From an uncultured Planococcus sp. (GTDB taxonomy: Bacteria; Bacillota; Bacilli; Bacillales_A; Planococcaceae): a DNA stretch of 64,000 nucleotides. Positions 20,753 to 30,459 of the stretch are shown piece by piece (position 1 is the first letter of the stretch; the number at the start of each line of letters is the position of its first letter). The translations under genes and the position numbers were made by a program. Location: the NCBI GenBank assembly GCA_947493585.1, contig CANLRI010000001.1:1426001-1490000 (forward strand). The letters are read 5' to 3'. The notes below the pieces were generated by a model. That model saw only the letters and a list, made by a program, of their open reading frames with translations, was not told the origin of the DNA and made no database searches.

Positions 20753-23176
20753 ATGGCGCCAAGCCGTACGAATAAAAAAACCACTACCACAAAGCCGCGT
20801 ACCAAGCCGCGCACGAAACCCAGACCGAAACCGAAAGCGAAGAAGAAGCGTCAGCCGGTGCCGATGATTGCCTACGAAGTGACGGGCCTCATCATGATCG
20901 GCATCGCGATTTTGATGGTCTTCAGGCTCGGCTTGATCGGCCGGATGTTCAATAATATGGCTGAGTATCTACTCGGCTATTTGGCCTTTCTCGCACCCCT
21001 GGCATTGATTGCAGCTGCACTTCACATCATGGTCAAGCGCGGTATCCCAAAAGTCCGTCCGAAAATTGCAGCAGGCTCGCTGTTTCTGCTGGCTGGTGCT
21101 TTATTGATCAGCCATTTGATCTGGTCAGCCAGCTCGATCTTGCCGATCACTTCTGCGAATGTCTTATCGGAAACATCGAAAATGACACAAATGACCGGTA
21201 CAATCTGGGGCAATTATGAAGCGACGGGCGGCGGCTTTTTTGGAGCTGTGCTATATGCGCTGCTTCACGTGCTGTTTGCGACAGCCGGCACATGGGTCAT
21301 CGCCATCATCCTATTGTCGATTGGCGCCATCATCTTGACAGGCAAAACAGCCGCACCGTTTATTGCAGAGCGCTTGCCGGTCGCCGGTGAAGCGATGCGG
21401 TCACTCGCAGGACGTTTCAAGCCGGAACGCAAACCGGCGAAGAAACAACAGCCGCGCCGAAAAAATGCGCCTGAAAAGGTATTGGAAATGAACGAACAAT
21501 TAGCTTATGACGATGCGCTGGAAGAAACGCAAACAGAAACAACGCTGGTCTTTGATCAAGAGACCGAACGTGAGCCGGAAGACGAAAAAGAACCGATCAT
21601 TTCGGCTTTCACGGAAAAGGTCAAGCCGAAGCGCCAGAATACGGAAGAGGAAAAACCGAAAACCGAGTCTTCAGAAGAGATCAGGCGTGTCGACCCGGAA
21701 ACCGGGGAGATTTTAAAAGAACCGGTCATGTCGATGAAAGAAGAAGCGGAAAACGAAGACTACGCTTTACCGCCAATCGATCTATTGACCATGCCGCCCC
21801 ATAGCGACCAAAGCGGCGAGTATTCGGGCATCCAGAAAAACGCAAAGAAACTTGAGAAAACGTTCCAAAGCTTCGGGGTGCGTGCAAAAGTGACGCAAGT
21901 CCATTTAGGCCCTGCCGTTACAAAATATGAAGTGCTGCCGGATGTCGGCGTAAAAGTCAGCAAAATCGTCAGCCTTCACGACGATTTGGCTTTGGCACTC
22001 GCGGCACGTGATATCCGCATTGAAGCCCCGATTCCGGGGAAATCGGCGATTGGCATTGAAGTGCCGAATACCGAAGTCGCAGTTGTCAGCCTTCGGGAAG
22101 TATTGGAGTCGGAAGAAAACAACCGTCCCGACTCGAAATTATTGTTCGGGCTCGGCCGGGACGTGACAGGCCAAGCCGTTATGACCGAACTCAATAAAAT
22201 GCCGCATCTACTCGTTGCAGGTTCTACCGGCAGCGGGAAATCGGTATGCATCAACGGCATCATCACGAGCATCATCATGCGCGCCAAGCCGCATGAAGTG
22301 AAAATGATGATGATCGACCCGAAAATGGTCGAACTGAATGTCTATAACGGCATTCCTCATTTGCTCGCACCGGTTGTGACCGATCCACGCAAAGCGGCAC
22401 AAGCCTTAAAGAAAATCGTTTCGGAAATGGAGCGTCGCTATGAGCTGTTTTCCCATACCGGCACACGCAATATCGAAGGCTATAACGATTATGTCGACAC
22501 ATTCAACGCAGAAAACGATGAAAAGCATCCGAAGCTGCCGTTTATCGTCGTCATCGTCGATGAGCTGGCCGATTTGATGATGGTCGCGTCGAACGAGGTG
22601 GAAGACGCCATTACCCGCTTAGCGCAAATGGCGCGTGCAGCAGGCATTCATTTGATCATCGCTACGCAGCGACCAAGTGTCAACGTCATCACTGGCGTCA
22701 TCAAAGCGAACATCCCGTCGCGCATCGCCTTTGCGGTATCCTCCGCAATCGATTCGCGCACCATACTTGATATGGGCGGGGCAGAGAAATTACTCGGCCG
22801 CGGCGATATGCTGTTTCTCGGTGCCGGACAATCCAAACCGGTGCGCGTGCAAGGAGCGTTTCTATCGGATACCGAAGTGGAGAAAATCGTCGACTTTTCC
22901 ATCGAACAGCAAAAAGCGCAATACCAAGAAGACATGATTCCGTCGGATGTCGAAGAAGTGAGCATCGACCAGGAGACCGATGAATTATACGACGAAGCGG
23001 TGCAATTGGTAACGGAAATGCAAACAGCATCCGTCTCCATGCTGCAGCGCAGGTTCCGTGTCGGCTATTCTCGCGCCGCCAGAATTATAGACCAAATGGA
23101 GCAGCGCGGGGTCGTCGGACCTTATGAAGGTAGTAAGCCACGGCATGTCCTGGTTCCTAAGCAGGAAGAATACTGA
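20753..23176 (+). CDS. ftsK: DNA translocase FtsK/SpoIIIE family
   Basis: Membrane-anchored ATPase that pumps chromosomal DNA through the closing septum. The 807-residue protein has a very basic N-terminus (Lys/Arg/Thr-rich, 1-38) and four membrane helices (about 45-190). An acidic low-complexity linker (about 215-345) follows. The motor has Walker A GSTGSGKS (about 490) and Walker [15 protein letters not shown]-terminal winged-helix gamma domain ([19 protein letters not shown]) reads KOPS/SRS-type sequences. With sporulation genes missing nearby, a vegetative FtsK role is more likely than SpoIIIE. ATG at 20753 follows AGAGGG. The genes tepA and ylzJ found here in B. subtilis are absent. Confidence 0.95.
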   Translation: MAPSRTNKKTTTTKPRTKPRTKPRPKPKAKKKRQPVPMIAYEVTGLIMIGIAILMVFRLGLIGRMFNNMAEYLLGYLAFLAPLALIAAALHIMVKRGIPKVRPKIAAGSLFLLAGALLISHLIWSASSILPITSANVLSETSKMTQMTGTIWGNYEATGGGFFGAVLYALLHVLFATAGTWVIAIILLSIGAIILTGKTAAPFIAERLPVAGEAMRSLAGRFKPERKPAKKQQPRRKNAPEKVLEMNEQLAYDDALEETQTETTLVFDQETEREPEDEKEPIISAFTEKVKPKRQNTEEEKPKTESSEEIRRVDPETGEILKEPVMSMKEEAENEDYALPPIDLLTMPPHSDQSGEYSGIQKNAKKLEKTFQSFGVRAKVTQVHLGPAVTKYEVLPDVGVKVSKIVSLHDDLALALAARDIRIEAPIPGKSAIGIEVPNTEVAVVSLREVLESEENNRPDSKLLFGLGRDVTGQAVMTELNKMPHLLVAGSTGSGKSVCINGIITSIIMRAKPHEVKMMMIDPKMVELNVYNGIPHLLAPVVTDPRKAAQALKKIVSEMERRYELFSHTGTRNIEGYNDYVDTFNAENDEKHPKLPFIVVIVDELADLMMVASNEVEDAITRLAQMARAAGIHLIIATQRPSVNVITGVIKANIPSRIAFAVSSAIDSRTILDMGGAEKLLGRGDMLFLGAGQSKPVRVQGAFLSDTEVEKIVDFSIEQQKAQYQEDMIPSDVEEVSIDQETDELYDEAVQLVTEMQTASVSMLQRRFRVGYSRAARIIDQMEQRGVVGPYEGSKPRHVLVPKQEEY

Positions 23177-23283
23177 CCAGCCAGTGACTGATTTGTGACA
23201 AAATGTTTAGTATTTGAGAAAGCTTGTACAGGAAAATTCGCAGAATTCGACAAATTGCTATTTATTTCACTTCTATTAAATGG

Positions 23284-23289
23284 TATAGT
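23284..23289 (+). promoter_or_regulatory. Possible -10 element for the GntR gene
   Basis: TATAGT lies 64 bp upstream of the gene. A weak TTATTT at 16 nt could serve as -35. Low certainty. Confidence 0.35.
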
Positions 23290-23315
23290 AATTCTGATTA
23301 GTAGGAATGTTTTAC

Positions 23316-23329
23316 ATCAGATGTCTGAT
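23316..23329 (+). promoter_or_regulatory. Candidate GntR operator
   Basis: Perfect palindrome ATCAGA-TG-TCTGAT, about 27 nt downstream of the TATAGT element and 23 bp before the GntR start. A half site CATCTGAT recurs at 24083-24090, just after the GntR stop and ahead of the lipoprotein gene. Autoregulation by the GntR protein is the natural inference. Confidence 0.5.
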
Positions 23330-23352
23330 CTCTGTCATGGGTGGTGAATCGT

Positions 23353-24081
23353 ATGACAATCAAATCGGATCACCGTGCATTGTATCTCCAAGTGATCGAT
23401 CGAATGAAGCAGGATATTGCTTCGGGTGTCTATAAAGAAAAAGAGAAATTGCCATCCGAGTTCGAATTATCGAAATCACTTGGAGTGAGCCGTGCGACTC
23501 TTCGTGAGGCGCTGCGGCTTCTGGAAGAAGATAATGTCATCGTCAGGCGCCACGGTGTCGGAACGTTTGTCAATTCGAAACCGGTCTTTTCATCGGGCAT
23601 CGAGGAATTGACAAGCGTCTCTGATATGATCCGTCAGGCGGGAATGGAACCCGGAGTGGTCTACTTGAGCACTTCGGAGTCCATTTGTTCTGAGGAAGAT
23701 GTTAACCGCTTTCATTGCAATCCGGATGATACTGTCATTTCCATTGAACGCGTCCGAACGGCAAACGGGGAGCCCGTCGTTTATTGTATCGACAAAGTGC
23801 CTTCCGTCTATATGCCCGAAGGTTTTCTCGGACGCAAAGAAAGCTCCATTTTCTCGGCGCTTGAAGAATCCGGGGATATCCGCATCTCGTATGCGGTCAC
23901 CTTCATCGACCCAACAGGGTATCATGAAGAAGCATCGCCGATTCTTGAATGCGATCCAGAAACTGCATTACTCGTATTAAAACAGCATCATTATGATGAA
24001 AACGATCGCTTGGTGCTGTATTCAAAGAACTATTTCCGGGCTGATAAATTCAGTTTCCACGTAGTTCGCAAACGGCTGTAA
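23353..24081 (+). CDS. ymfC: GntR family (HutC/UTRA) transcriptional regulator, YmfC-like
   Basis: A 242-residue regulator. An N-terminal winged helix-turn-helix ([31 protein letters not shown], about 30-65) is followed by RHGVGTFV, and a C-terminal UTRA ligand domain has [22 protein letters not shown] at 23353 is chosen because GGGTGGTG at 23339-23346 is its ribosome binding site; an upstream in-frame GTG lies inside that site. It is 46 bp upstream of a nucleoside-type ABC transporter and probably controls it. The ligand is unknown; a nucleoside or derivative is plausible. Confidence 0.88.
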   Translation: MTIKSDHRALYLQVIDRMKQDIASGVYKEKEKLPSEFELSKSLGVSRATLREALRLLEEDNVIVRRHGVGTFVNSKPVFSSGIEELTSVSDMIRQAGMEPGVVYLSTSESICSEEDVNRFHCNPDDTVISIERVRTANGEPVVYCIDKVPSVYMPEGFLGRKESSIFSALEESGDIRISYAVTFIDPTGYHEEASPILECDPETALLVLKQHHYDENDRLVLYSKNYFRADKFSFHVVRKRL

Positions 24082-24127
24082 ACATCTGATTCCTGCTATT
24101 ATCAAAAAAACCTTGGGGGTTATCACA

Positions 24128-25207
24128 TTGATTAAACGTAAATTTGGCGTAGGTTTATCATTAATGCTGGCGGCTGGAGTTCTTGCAGCATGCGGAAGCG
24201 AAGAAGACACTTCAAACGGCGGCGACTCTGCTGAAGGCGGAGAAGGCACTGAAGAAGCAAGTGATTTCTCTGTAGCAATGGTTACAGATGTCGGCGGTGT
24301 GGACGATAAATCCTTCAACCAATCAGCTTGGGAAGGTATCCAAAAATTCGGTGAAGACAATGGCCTTGAAAAAGGCGATGGCGGGTTTGATTACCTCCAG
24401 TCCGCTTCCGACGCTGATTACAATACCAACTTGAACAACTTGATCCGCCGTGATTTTGACGTCGTCTTCGGTATCGGCTTCCTTATGGAAGGTGCTGTTA
24501 AGGAAATCGCTGAGCAGCAACCAGATGCACAAATCGCTATCATCGATGCAGTAGTGGATGCTCCAAACGTGGCAAGCGTTATGTTTAAAGAGCAAGAAGG
24601 CGCATTCCTTGCAGGTGTTGCTGCAGCGTTGATGACTGAAACCGATAAAATCGGTTTTGTCGGCGGTATGGAAATCCCGGTTATCGAGCGCTTTGAAGCT
24701 GGATTCCTGGAAGGCGTAAAAGCTGTTGATGATTCAATCGAAGTCGATGTTCAATACACAGGTGCTTTTGATAAAGCGGAATTGGGTAAAACGACAGCAA
24801 ACCGCATGTACAGCGCTGGATCTGATATTATTTTCCACGCAGCAGGTGGAACTGGTAACGGCGTATTCACTGAAGCCAAAGAACGCAAAGAAGCCAATCC
24901 TGACGAAAACGTATGGGTTATCGGCGTTGATGCTGACCAATACGAAGAGGGCCAGACTGGCGATGCGAACGTTACTTTGACTTCTGTATTGAAACGCGTT
25001 GACAATGCAGTCATCGACATCTCAGAGCAAGCCATGAACGGTGAATTCCCAGGCGGGGAAACTATCACTTACGGATTGTCTGATGAAGGGGTAGCCCTTG
25101 CGGATTCACGCGGCGCGATTCCAGAAGACGTCATGAGCCAGATTGAAGAATACAAAGAGAAAGTGATTTCAGGAGAAATCGAAGTTCCTGAAACAGTCTC
25201 TGAATAA
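24128..25207 (+). CDS. nupN: BMP/PnrA-type nucleoside-binding lipoprotein
   Basis: Extracellular solute-binding lipoprotein of the basic membrane protein family, which binds purine nucleosides. The 359-residue product has a lipoprotein signal (MIKRK..., lipobox LAAC, Cys22), then an acidic linker. The BMP fold carries VTDVGGVDDKSFNQSAWEG and the later HAAGGTGNGVF ligand-loop region. The TTG start at 24128 follows GGGGG; the TTG at 24113 would put the ribosome binding site inside the gene. It is the B. subtilis NupN (YufN) counterpart and feeds the NupOPQ-like transporter that follows. Confidence 0.9.
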   Translation: MIKRKFGVGLSLMLAAGVLAACGSEEDTSNGGDSAEGGEGTEEASDFSVAMVTDVGGVDDKSFNQSAWEGIQKFGEDNGLEKGDGGFDYLQSASDADYNTNLNNLIRRDFDVVFGIGFLMEGAVKEIAEQQPDAQIAIIDAVVDAPNVASVMFKEQEGAFLAGVAAALMTETDKIGFVGGMEIPVIERFEAGFLEGVKAVDDSIEVDVQYTGAFDKAELGKTTANRMYSAGSDIIFHAAGGTGNGVFTEAKERKEANPDENVWVIGVDADQYEEGQTGDANVTLTSVLKRVDNAVIDISEQAMNGEFPGGETITYGLSDEGVALADSRGAIPEDVMSQIEEYKEKVISGEIEVPETVSE

Positions 25208-25226
25208 GCTGTAGTCAAATACGGTC

Positions 25227-25265
25227 ATCATAAAGACCGGGTATCCGGTCTTTATGATTTTTTTT
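25227..25265 (+). terminator. Intrinsic terminator between the binding protein and transporter ATPase
   Basis: Perfect 14-bp stem (arms 25227-25240 and 25245-25258) with a GTAT loop and a T run. It would lower expression of the ATPase and permeases relative to the binding protein, as usual in ABC importers. Confidence 0.9.
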
Positions 25266-25282
25266 CGTCTATTTTTCGAAAG

Positions 25283-25330
25283 ATTAATAGATGAAAGGTT
25301 TCTGACAAAAGAAGCCTTTCATGTATTAAT
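25283..25330 (+). other. Second hairpin before nupO
   Basis: ATTAATA / TATTAAT, a G-G mismatch, ATGAAAGG / CCTTTCAT, then a T-G pair and TTCT / AGAA around GACAAA, about 20 base pairs in all. It has no clear T run and ends 28 nt before the nupO ribosome binding site. It could shield the 5' end of the read-through or processed transporter mRNA. Confidence 0.6.
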
Positions 25331-25373
25331 TCATTTTAAAAAGAAATAACCAGTCTCCGAGGGAGTGAGAACC

Positions 25374-26915
25374 GTGGAATATGTTATTGAAATGCTGAAT
25401 ATCCGCAAAGAGTTCGGGAACTTTGTCGCCAACGACAATATCACCCTGCAGCTTGAAAAAGGGGAAATTCATGCACTGCTCGGTGAGAACGGGGCAGGGA
25501 AATCCACCTTGATGAACGTCTTGTTTGGATTGTATCAACCGGAAGGCGGCGAAATCCGCGTCAGAGGGAAGAAAGTGGACATTTCCAACCCGAACGTAGC
25601 GAACGATCTCGGAATCGGCATGGTGCATCAACACTTTATGCTAGTCGAGAACTTCAGTGTCACCGAAAACATCATTCTCGGCAGCGAGCCGACAAAGATG
25701 GGCGTGACGAATAAAAAAGATGCCGCACAAAAAGTGGCGAAATTATCGGAGCAATATGGCTTGAATGTCGATCCATATGCCATCATCGAAGACATCTCAG
25801 TCGGCATGCAGCAGCGCGTAGAAATTTTGAAAACTCTTTATCGCGGAGCGGAAATCCTCATATTCGATGAGCCAACAGCTTCGCTTACTCCGCAGGAAAT
25901 CACGGAATTGATCCAGATCATGAAGCGGTTGATCGCTGAAGGCAAATCGATCATCCTCATCACCCATAAATTGAAAGAGATCATGGACGTGTCTGACCGC
26001 GTAACCGTCATTCGCAAAGGCCAGGGGATCGGCACCGTCACAACAGCGGAAACGAACCCGAACGAATTGGCTGCTTTGATGGTCGGCCGTCAAGTGACAT
26101 TCAAAACCGAAAAAGGGCCGGCACACCCGACAGAAGAAACCCTGACCGTCCAAGACCTTGTCGTCGAAGATTACCGCGGCATCGCCAAAGTCAAGAACTT
26201 GAATCTCAACGTCCGCAAAGGCGAAATTGTCGGAATTGCGGGAATCGATGGCAACGGCCAATCGGAATTGATCGAAGCGATCACCGGGCTGCGCAAAGTC
26301 AAAAGCGGCAAAGTGCTGATCCACGGCAAGGACGTCACCGGCATGAAGCCAAGAAAAGTGACAGAGTCCGGCGTCGGCCATATTCCACAAGACCGCCATA
26401 AGCACGGTTTGGTGCTCGATTTCCCGATCGGCCACAATATTGCATTGCAAACTTATTATATGGCACCGATCTCGAAGTCGGGAATCATGGACTACAACAA
26501 GATTACGGAAAAAGCCCAGCAAATCATCAAAGATTTCGATGTCCGGACGCAAGGGCCGCACGAACCGGCGCGGGCGTTGTCCGGGGGCAACCAGCAAAAA
26601 GCGATTATTGGCCGTGAAGTCGACCGCAATCCGGATCTGCTCATTGCGGCACTTCCGACGCGCGGTTTGGACGTCGGGGCTATCGAATTTATCCATAGCC
26701 GCTTGATCGAACAGCGCGATAACGGAAAAGCAGTGCTATTGATTTCTTTCGAGCTGGATGAAGTCATGAATGTCTCCGACCGCATCGCCGTTATCCATGA
26801 CGGTGAAATCGTAGATGTGGTCATTCCTGAAGAAACGACTGAACAACAACTGGGTCTTCTCATGGCAGGACATGCGGACAAAGACAAGAAAGGCGGGAAA
26901 CACAGTGTCGAATAG
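25374..26915 (+). CDS. nupO: Nucleoside ABC transporter ATPase, two nucleotide-binding domains
   Basis: Energises nucleoside uptake (B. subtilis NupO/YufO; guanosine transporter). The 513-residue protein has two ABC domains: Walker A GENGAGKST and signature ISVGMQQR in the first, and GIDGNGQSE with LSGGNQQK in the second. The second domain's Walker A lacks the lysine, as usual in this family. GTG at 25374 is preferred over GTG at 25365 because GAGGGAG at 25359-25365 serves as its ribosome binding site and the N-terminus then matches the family (MEYVIEMLNIRK). The 3' end overlaps nupP by 11 bp. Confidence 0.94.
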   Translation: MEYVIEMLNIRKEFGNFVANDNITLQLEKGEIHALLGENGAGKSTLMNVLFGLYQPEGGEIRVRGKKVDISNPNVANDLGIGMVHQHFMLVENFSVTENIILGSEPTKMGVTNKKDAAQKVAKLSEQYGLNVDPYAIIEDISVGMQQRVEILKTLYRGAEILIFDEPTASLTPQEITELIQIMKRLIAEGKSIILITHKLKEIMDVSDRVTVIRKGQGIGTVTTAETNPNELAALMVGRQVTFKTEKGPAHPTEETLTVQDLVVEDYRGIAKVKNLNLNVRKGEIVGIAGIDGNGQSELIEAITGLRKVKSGKVLIHGKDVTGMKPRKVTESGVGHIPQDRHKHGLVLDFPIGHNIALQTYYMAPISKSGIMDYNKITEKAQQIIKDFDVRTQGPHEPARALSGGNQQKAIIGREVDRNPDLLIAALPTRGLDVGAIEFIHSRLIEQRDNGKAVLLISFELDEVMNVSDRIAVIHDGEIVDVVIPEETTEQQLGLLMAGHADKDKKGGKHSVE

Positions 26916-27954
26916 AGTGACAAACTTGTTGGTCCCGATCGTTTCCGTCGTGCTTGGCCTGATCGTTGGGGCGATCATCATGCTCGTCAGCGGCTATAGC
27001 CCAATCGAAGGCTACGCTGCATTGTGGAATGGTATTTTCGGAGACCTTTATACGGTCGGAGAAACACTTCGCCAAATTACACCTTATCTATTGGCTGGTT
27101 TAGCTGTAGCATTCGCATTCCGCTCCGGTTTATTCAATATCGGGGTTGAAGGGCAATTGATCGTCGGCTGGTTCGCTGCGGCTTATGTGGGGGTTGCCGT
27201 TGAACTGCCAAAAATTATCCATTTGCCGCTGGCGATTTTGGCAGCGGCTGTAGCCGGGGCATTATGGGGCTTTGTTCCAGGGCTATTAAAGGCCAAGTTC
27301 CGCGTGCACGAAGTAATTGTCACCATCATGATGAACTATATTGCACTTCACGTTACGAACGCATTGATCCGAACGGTATCCGAAGGTGGAGACCGTACAG
27401 AACGGATTTTCACCAGTGCTTCGCTGCGTTCCGAATTCTTGGAGAACTTGACGGAATTTTCCCGTTTGCACATGGGCTTATTGCTGGCGCTCATCATGGT
27501 CGGCGTCATGTGGTTTATTCTTGAGAAGACGACGCTTGGCTTCGAGCTTAAAGCGGTCGGCTTTAACCAACACGCTTCTGAATATGCTGGGATGAATGTC
27601 AATAAAAACATCATCATGGCAATGGTCATTTCAGGCGCATTTGCCGGCCTGGCAGGCGCGATGGAAGCGCTTGGGACGTTTGAGTATGTTTCGTCCAAAG
27701 GTGGATTCACAGGAATCGGCTTTGACGGAATCGCTGTTGCGCTTCTTGGAATGAATACGCCGCTTGGTGTCATTTTCGGGGCTACGTTATTCGGTTCCTT
27801 AAAATATGGCGCACTCAATATGCCGAATGCTGCGGGCATTCCGATTGAAATCGTTGAAATTGTTATCGCCGTGATCATCTTCTTCGTAGCATCCGGCTAT
27901 ATTATTCGTTTGCTGCTGCTCCGAGCGGCCGGCAAAAAGAAGGAGGCGAAGTGA
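26905..27954 (+). CDS. nupP: Nucleoside ABC transporter permease NupP-like
   Basis: A 349-residue inner-membrane permease (BPD_transp_2 family) with many hydrophobic helices, from VPIVSVVLGLIVGAIIMLV onward, and the conserved SGLFNIGVEGQ motif near 75. The GTG start at 26905 overlaps the ATPase end and follows AGGCGGGA. A longer frame inside nupO is not supported by a ribosome binding site. It pairs with nupQ to form the channel. Confidence 0.92.
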   Translation: MSNRVTNLLVPIVSVVLGLIVGAIIMLVSGYSPIEGYAALWNGIFGDLYTVGETLRQITPYLLAGLAVAFAFRSGLFNIGVEGQLIVGWFAAAYVGVAVELPKIIHLPLAILAAAVAGALWGFVPGLLKAKFRVHEVIVTIMMNYIALHVTNALIRTVSEGGDRTERIFTSASLRSEFLENLTEFSRLHMGLLLALIMVGVMWFILEKTTLGFELKAVGFNQHASEYAGMNVNKNIIMAMVISGAFAGLAGAMEALGTFEYVSSKGGFTGIGFDGIAVALLGMNTPLGVIFGATLFGSLKYGALNMPNAAGIPIEIVEIVIAVIIFFVASGYIIRLLLLRAAGKKKEAK

Positions 27955-27955
27955 T

Positions 27956-28915
27956 ATGAGCTTTTTAGAAATCCTATATTTCATCGTCCCTTCGGCAATT
28001 TTCTACGCAGCACCGCTTATTCTGGTTGCAATCGGCGGTGTGTTCTCTGAACGCTCGGGCGTCGTGAACATCGGACTTGAGGGCTTGATGGTCATCGGTG
28101 CGTTTGTCGGAATTTTGTTCAACTTGCTGTTCGCGGATACATTCGGAGGATTGACGCCATGGCTGGCATTGGTTGCCGCTATGGTCGCAGCGCTGCTATT
28201 GTCGCTGCTACACGCCGTCGCATCGATCTCATTCCGTGCCGATCAAGTCGTTTCAGGTGTCGCCATCAACTTATTGGCGATTGCACTGGCACTTTACTTG
28301 GTGAAGAGCATTTTCGACAAAGGACAGACGGATTTCATCAGCGAACGCTTTGCGCGCTATAACGTGCCGGTGTTATCTGAGATTCCTGTCATCGGACCAT
28401 TATTCTTCACATCGGTCTACAATACATCATTCTTTGCGATCGGTGTGGCGATCCTGGCGTGGTTCGTCATCTATAAAACGCCATTCGGCTTGCGTTTGCG
28501 CGCGGTCGGCGAGCATCCGATGGCAGCTGATACAATGGGAATCAACGTCGCGAGAATGCGCTATGTTGCAGTCATGATTTCTGGGGCTCTTGCGGGAATC
28601 GGCGGTGCAATCTACGCACAGACGATTACTGGCGACTTCGGTCATGCGACGATCAACGGCCAAGGATTCATGGCACTTGCTGCAATGATTTTCGGGAAAT
28701 GGCATCCGCTCGGTGCGATGGGCGCTGCTTTGTTCTTTGGCTTCGCACAATCCTTGAGCATCGTCGGTTCTTCGATTCCATATATCCAAGAAATTCCAAA
28801 CGTCTTCTTGTTGATTTTGCCGTATGTCTTGACGATCTTCGCGTTGGCTGGGTTTATCGGCCGCGCCAATGCTCCGAAAGCGAACGGGAAACCATATATC
28901 AAAGGACAGCGTTAA
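27956..28915 (+). CDS. nupQ: Nucleoside ABC transporter permease NupQ-like
   Basis: A 319-residue second permease of the same family, with SGVVNIGLEGLMVIGAF near 40 and about eight to nine hydrophobic segments. It starts 1 bp after the nupP stop and is followed by a strong terminator, closing the gntR-nupNOPQ unit. Confidence 0.92.
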   Translation: MSFLEILYFIVPSAIFYAAPLILVAIGGVFSERSGVVNIGLEGLMVIGAFVGILFNLLFADTFGGLTPWLALVAAMVAALLLSLLHAVASISFRADQVVSGVAINLLAIALALYLVKSIFDKGQTDFISERFARYNVPVLSEIPVIGPLFFTSVYNTSFFAIGVAILAWFVIYKTPFGLRLRAVGEHPMAADTMGINVARMRYVAVMISGALAGIGGAIYAQTITGDFGHATINGQGFMALAAMIFGKWHPLGAMGAALFFGFAQSLSIVGSSIPYIQEIPNVFLLILPYVLTIFALAGFIGRANAPKANGKPYIKGQR

Positions 28916-28943
28916 ACAGATGCCGCATATCAGCGGGCAAAAG

Positions 28944-28975
28944 AAACAGGTGGGGAGCTCCCCGCCTGTTTTTTT
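28944..28975 (+). terminator. Intrinsic terminator after nupQ
   Basis: A 12-bp stem AAACAGGTGGGG / CCCCGCCTGTTT (one T-G pair), AGCT loop and a run of T. Confidence 0.9.
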
Positions 28976-29034
28976 GTGGAAAAAATCAAGTAGCGGTGAC
29001 GGGGGATTTGGAAAAATCCTTCATTAAATAGAGA

Positions 29035-29102
29035 GCAGGTGGCTAAGATTTTGCAAGGAAGCCGTATAAACGGGCAGCCGCTTGAAATTCGCCTGCTTTT
29101 TT
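29035..29102 (+). ncRNA. Structured element with terminal T run before ymfF
   Basis: A 62-nt fold closes with GCAGGTG / CGCCTGC and contains nested pairings GATTT..CAAG / CTTG..AAATTC and CCGT / ACGG, then six T. It stands 60 nt after the nupQ terminator and before the ymfF promoter. It could be a small RNA with its own terminator or a second terminator. No convincing promoter is seen just upstream. Low confidence as an RNA gene. Confidence 0.35.
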
Positions 29103-29124
29103 CCAGCTGTTTCCTCCGGTTTCA

Positions 29125-29154
29125 TTGCATTTAAAGGAAAAAGTCCGGTATAGT
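29125..29154 (+). promoter_or_regulatory. Sigma-A promoter for the ymfF-cinA cluster
   Basis: TTGCAT, 18 nt, TATAGT, ending 30 bp before the ymfF start codon. Confidence 0.7.
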
Positions 29155-29184
29155 TAGTGTAAGAATCACGAGAGGGGATCCAAC

Positions 29185-30459
29185 ATGTTTGAAACAAAGA
29201 AGATAGCACAAGGCGTCCATGTCCACGTACATGAAACGACTCAATTCAAGACCATTAATTTCTCAATCCGCTTCAAGGACCGGCTCACCGTGAAAAACGC
29301 TTCCGAGCGCGCGATCCTGGCGAATGTTTTGCAGCACAGCAATGAAATGTACCCATCCCATACGGCACTGCGGATGGTGCTTGATGATTTATACGGAACC
29401 TCATTATACATAGATTCCACCAAACGCGGAGACGACCATATCGTCAATTTGAACGTCGAAACCGTCAATGACCAATACCTATCGGATGAAGGCGTTCTTG
29501 AGAAAGTGATGAATTTGATGTATATCGTCCTATTCAAGCCGAATTTTGAGAATGGCCAGTTCAAAGAGAGCATTTTCAAACGGGAACAGGAATCCATCGT
29601 CCAGCGCATCGAATCGGTTTTTGACGACAAAACCCGCTACGCACAGCAGCGCATGATGGAACTCGGGCTTCCGGGACATCCTGCTTCGATCACTTCGAAC
29701 GGTTCGATCGAGCAAGTCAAGCAAGTGACCAATGAGTCGCTTGTCGCTGCCTACCATCATATGCTGGAAAATAATGAAGTGGAGATTTACGTGGTGGGAG
29801 ACGTTTCACCGGAACTGATCTCCTCCCATATCCGTGATTATTTCCATTTTGCCGACCGCAAGGAACTTCCTGAAAAAACGGAAAGCCAATTGCAGCCGCC
29901 TGAGCAGTCTCGCGTGCTGGAATACGAGGACATGAAACAAGGGAAATTGCATATGATGTTCTTCACGCCGGTCACGTTCCGCGATGAGGATTTCCCAGTC
30001 ATGCAATTGATGAACGGCATTTTCGGCGGATACGCGCATTCAAAATTGTTCGCTAATATCCGCGAGAAGGAAAGCATGGCGTATTACGTCTCGAGTTCTT
30101 ATGCTTCGCAGTTCGGCTTGATGTTCGTCCTTGCCGGAATCGACCGCAAACTGGAAGAAAAAGCGGTTTCGCTGATCCTCGGCCAATTGGATGAAATCAA
30201 GCAAGGGCACATTACCGATACCGAGTTGGAGCAGACGAAAGCATTGCTCACCAACCAGTTAAAAGAAGCACTTGATTCGGCAAGAGGCCAAATTGATATT
30301 TACGATCAATACATGGAGCTTTCGGAAGACTTTGATCCTGCATACTTGATCAGTAGATGGGAAAAAGTGACAAAAGAGCAGATTGCGCAGGCAGCGAACA
30401 ATATCAGTTTGCAAATGACGTATTTCTTGTCTGGCAAGGAGGAAGCAAAAGATGAATAA
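29185..30459 (+). CDS. ymfF: M16 peptidase homologue YmfF, zinc site lost
   Basis: A 424-residue M16-fold protein. The HxxEH motif is missing: the equivalent position reads LQHSNEMYPS, so it should not be a metallopeptidase by itself. Family pairs such as YmfF/YmfH usually combine one active and one inactive subunit. The C-terminal half keeps the REKESMAYYVSSSYAS segment. It overlaps ymfH by 8 nt, supporting joint translation and a heteromeric complex. Confidence 0.9.
   Translation: MFETKKIAQGVHVHVHETTQFKTINFSIRFKDRLTVKNASERAILANVLQHSNEMYPSHTALRMVLDDLYGTSLYIDSTKRGDDHIVNLNVETVNDQYLSDEGVLEKVMNLMYIVLFKPNFENGQFKESIFKREQESIVQRIESVFDDKTRYAQQRMMELGLPGHPASITSNGSIEQVKQVTNESLVAAYHHMLENNEVEIYVVGDVSPELISSHIRDYFHFADRKELPEKTESQLQPPEQSRVLEYEDMKQGKLHMMFFTPVTFRDEDFPVMQLMNGIFGGYAHSKLFANIREKESMAYYVSSSYASQFGLMFVLAGIDRKLEEKAVSLILGQLDEIKQGHITDTELEQTKALLTNQLKEALDSARGQIDIYDQYMELSEDFDPAYLISRWEKVTKEQIAQAANNISLQMTYFLSGKEEAKDE

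Noticed and set aside
25797..26696. Long minus-strand frame of 299 residues opposite nupO
   Set aside because: It is a shadow of a well supported ABC ATPase; composition is odd (Phe/Asp/Arg-rich) and there is no start signal.
29185..30459. YmfF as an active protease
   Set aside because: The HxxEH zinc motif is missing at the expected position.
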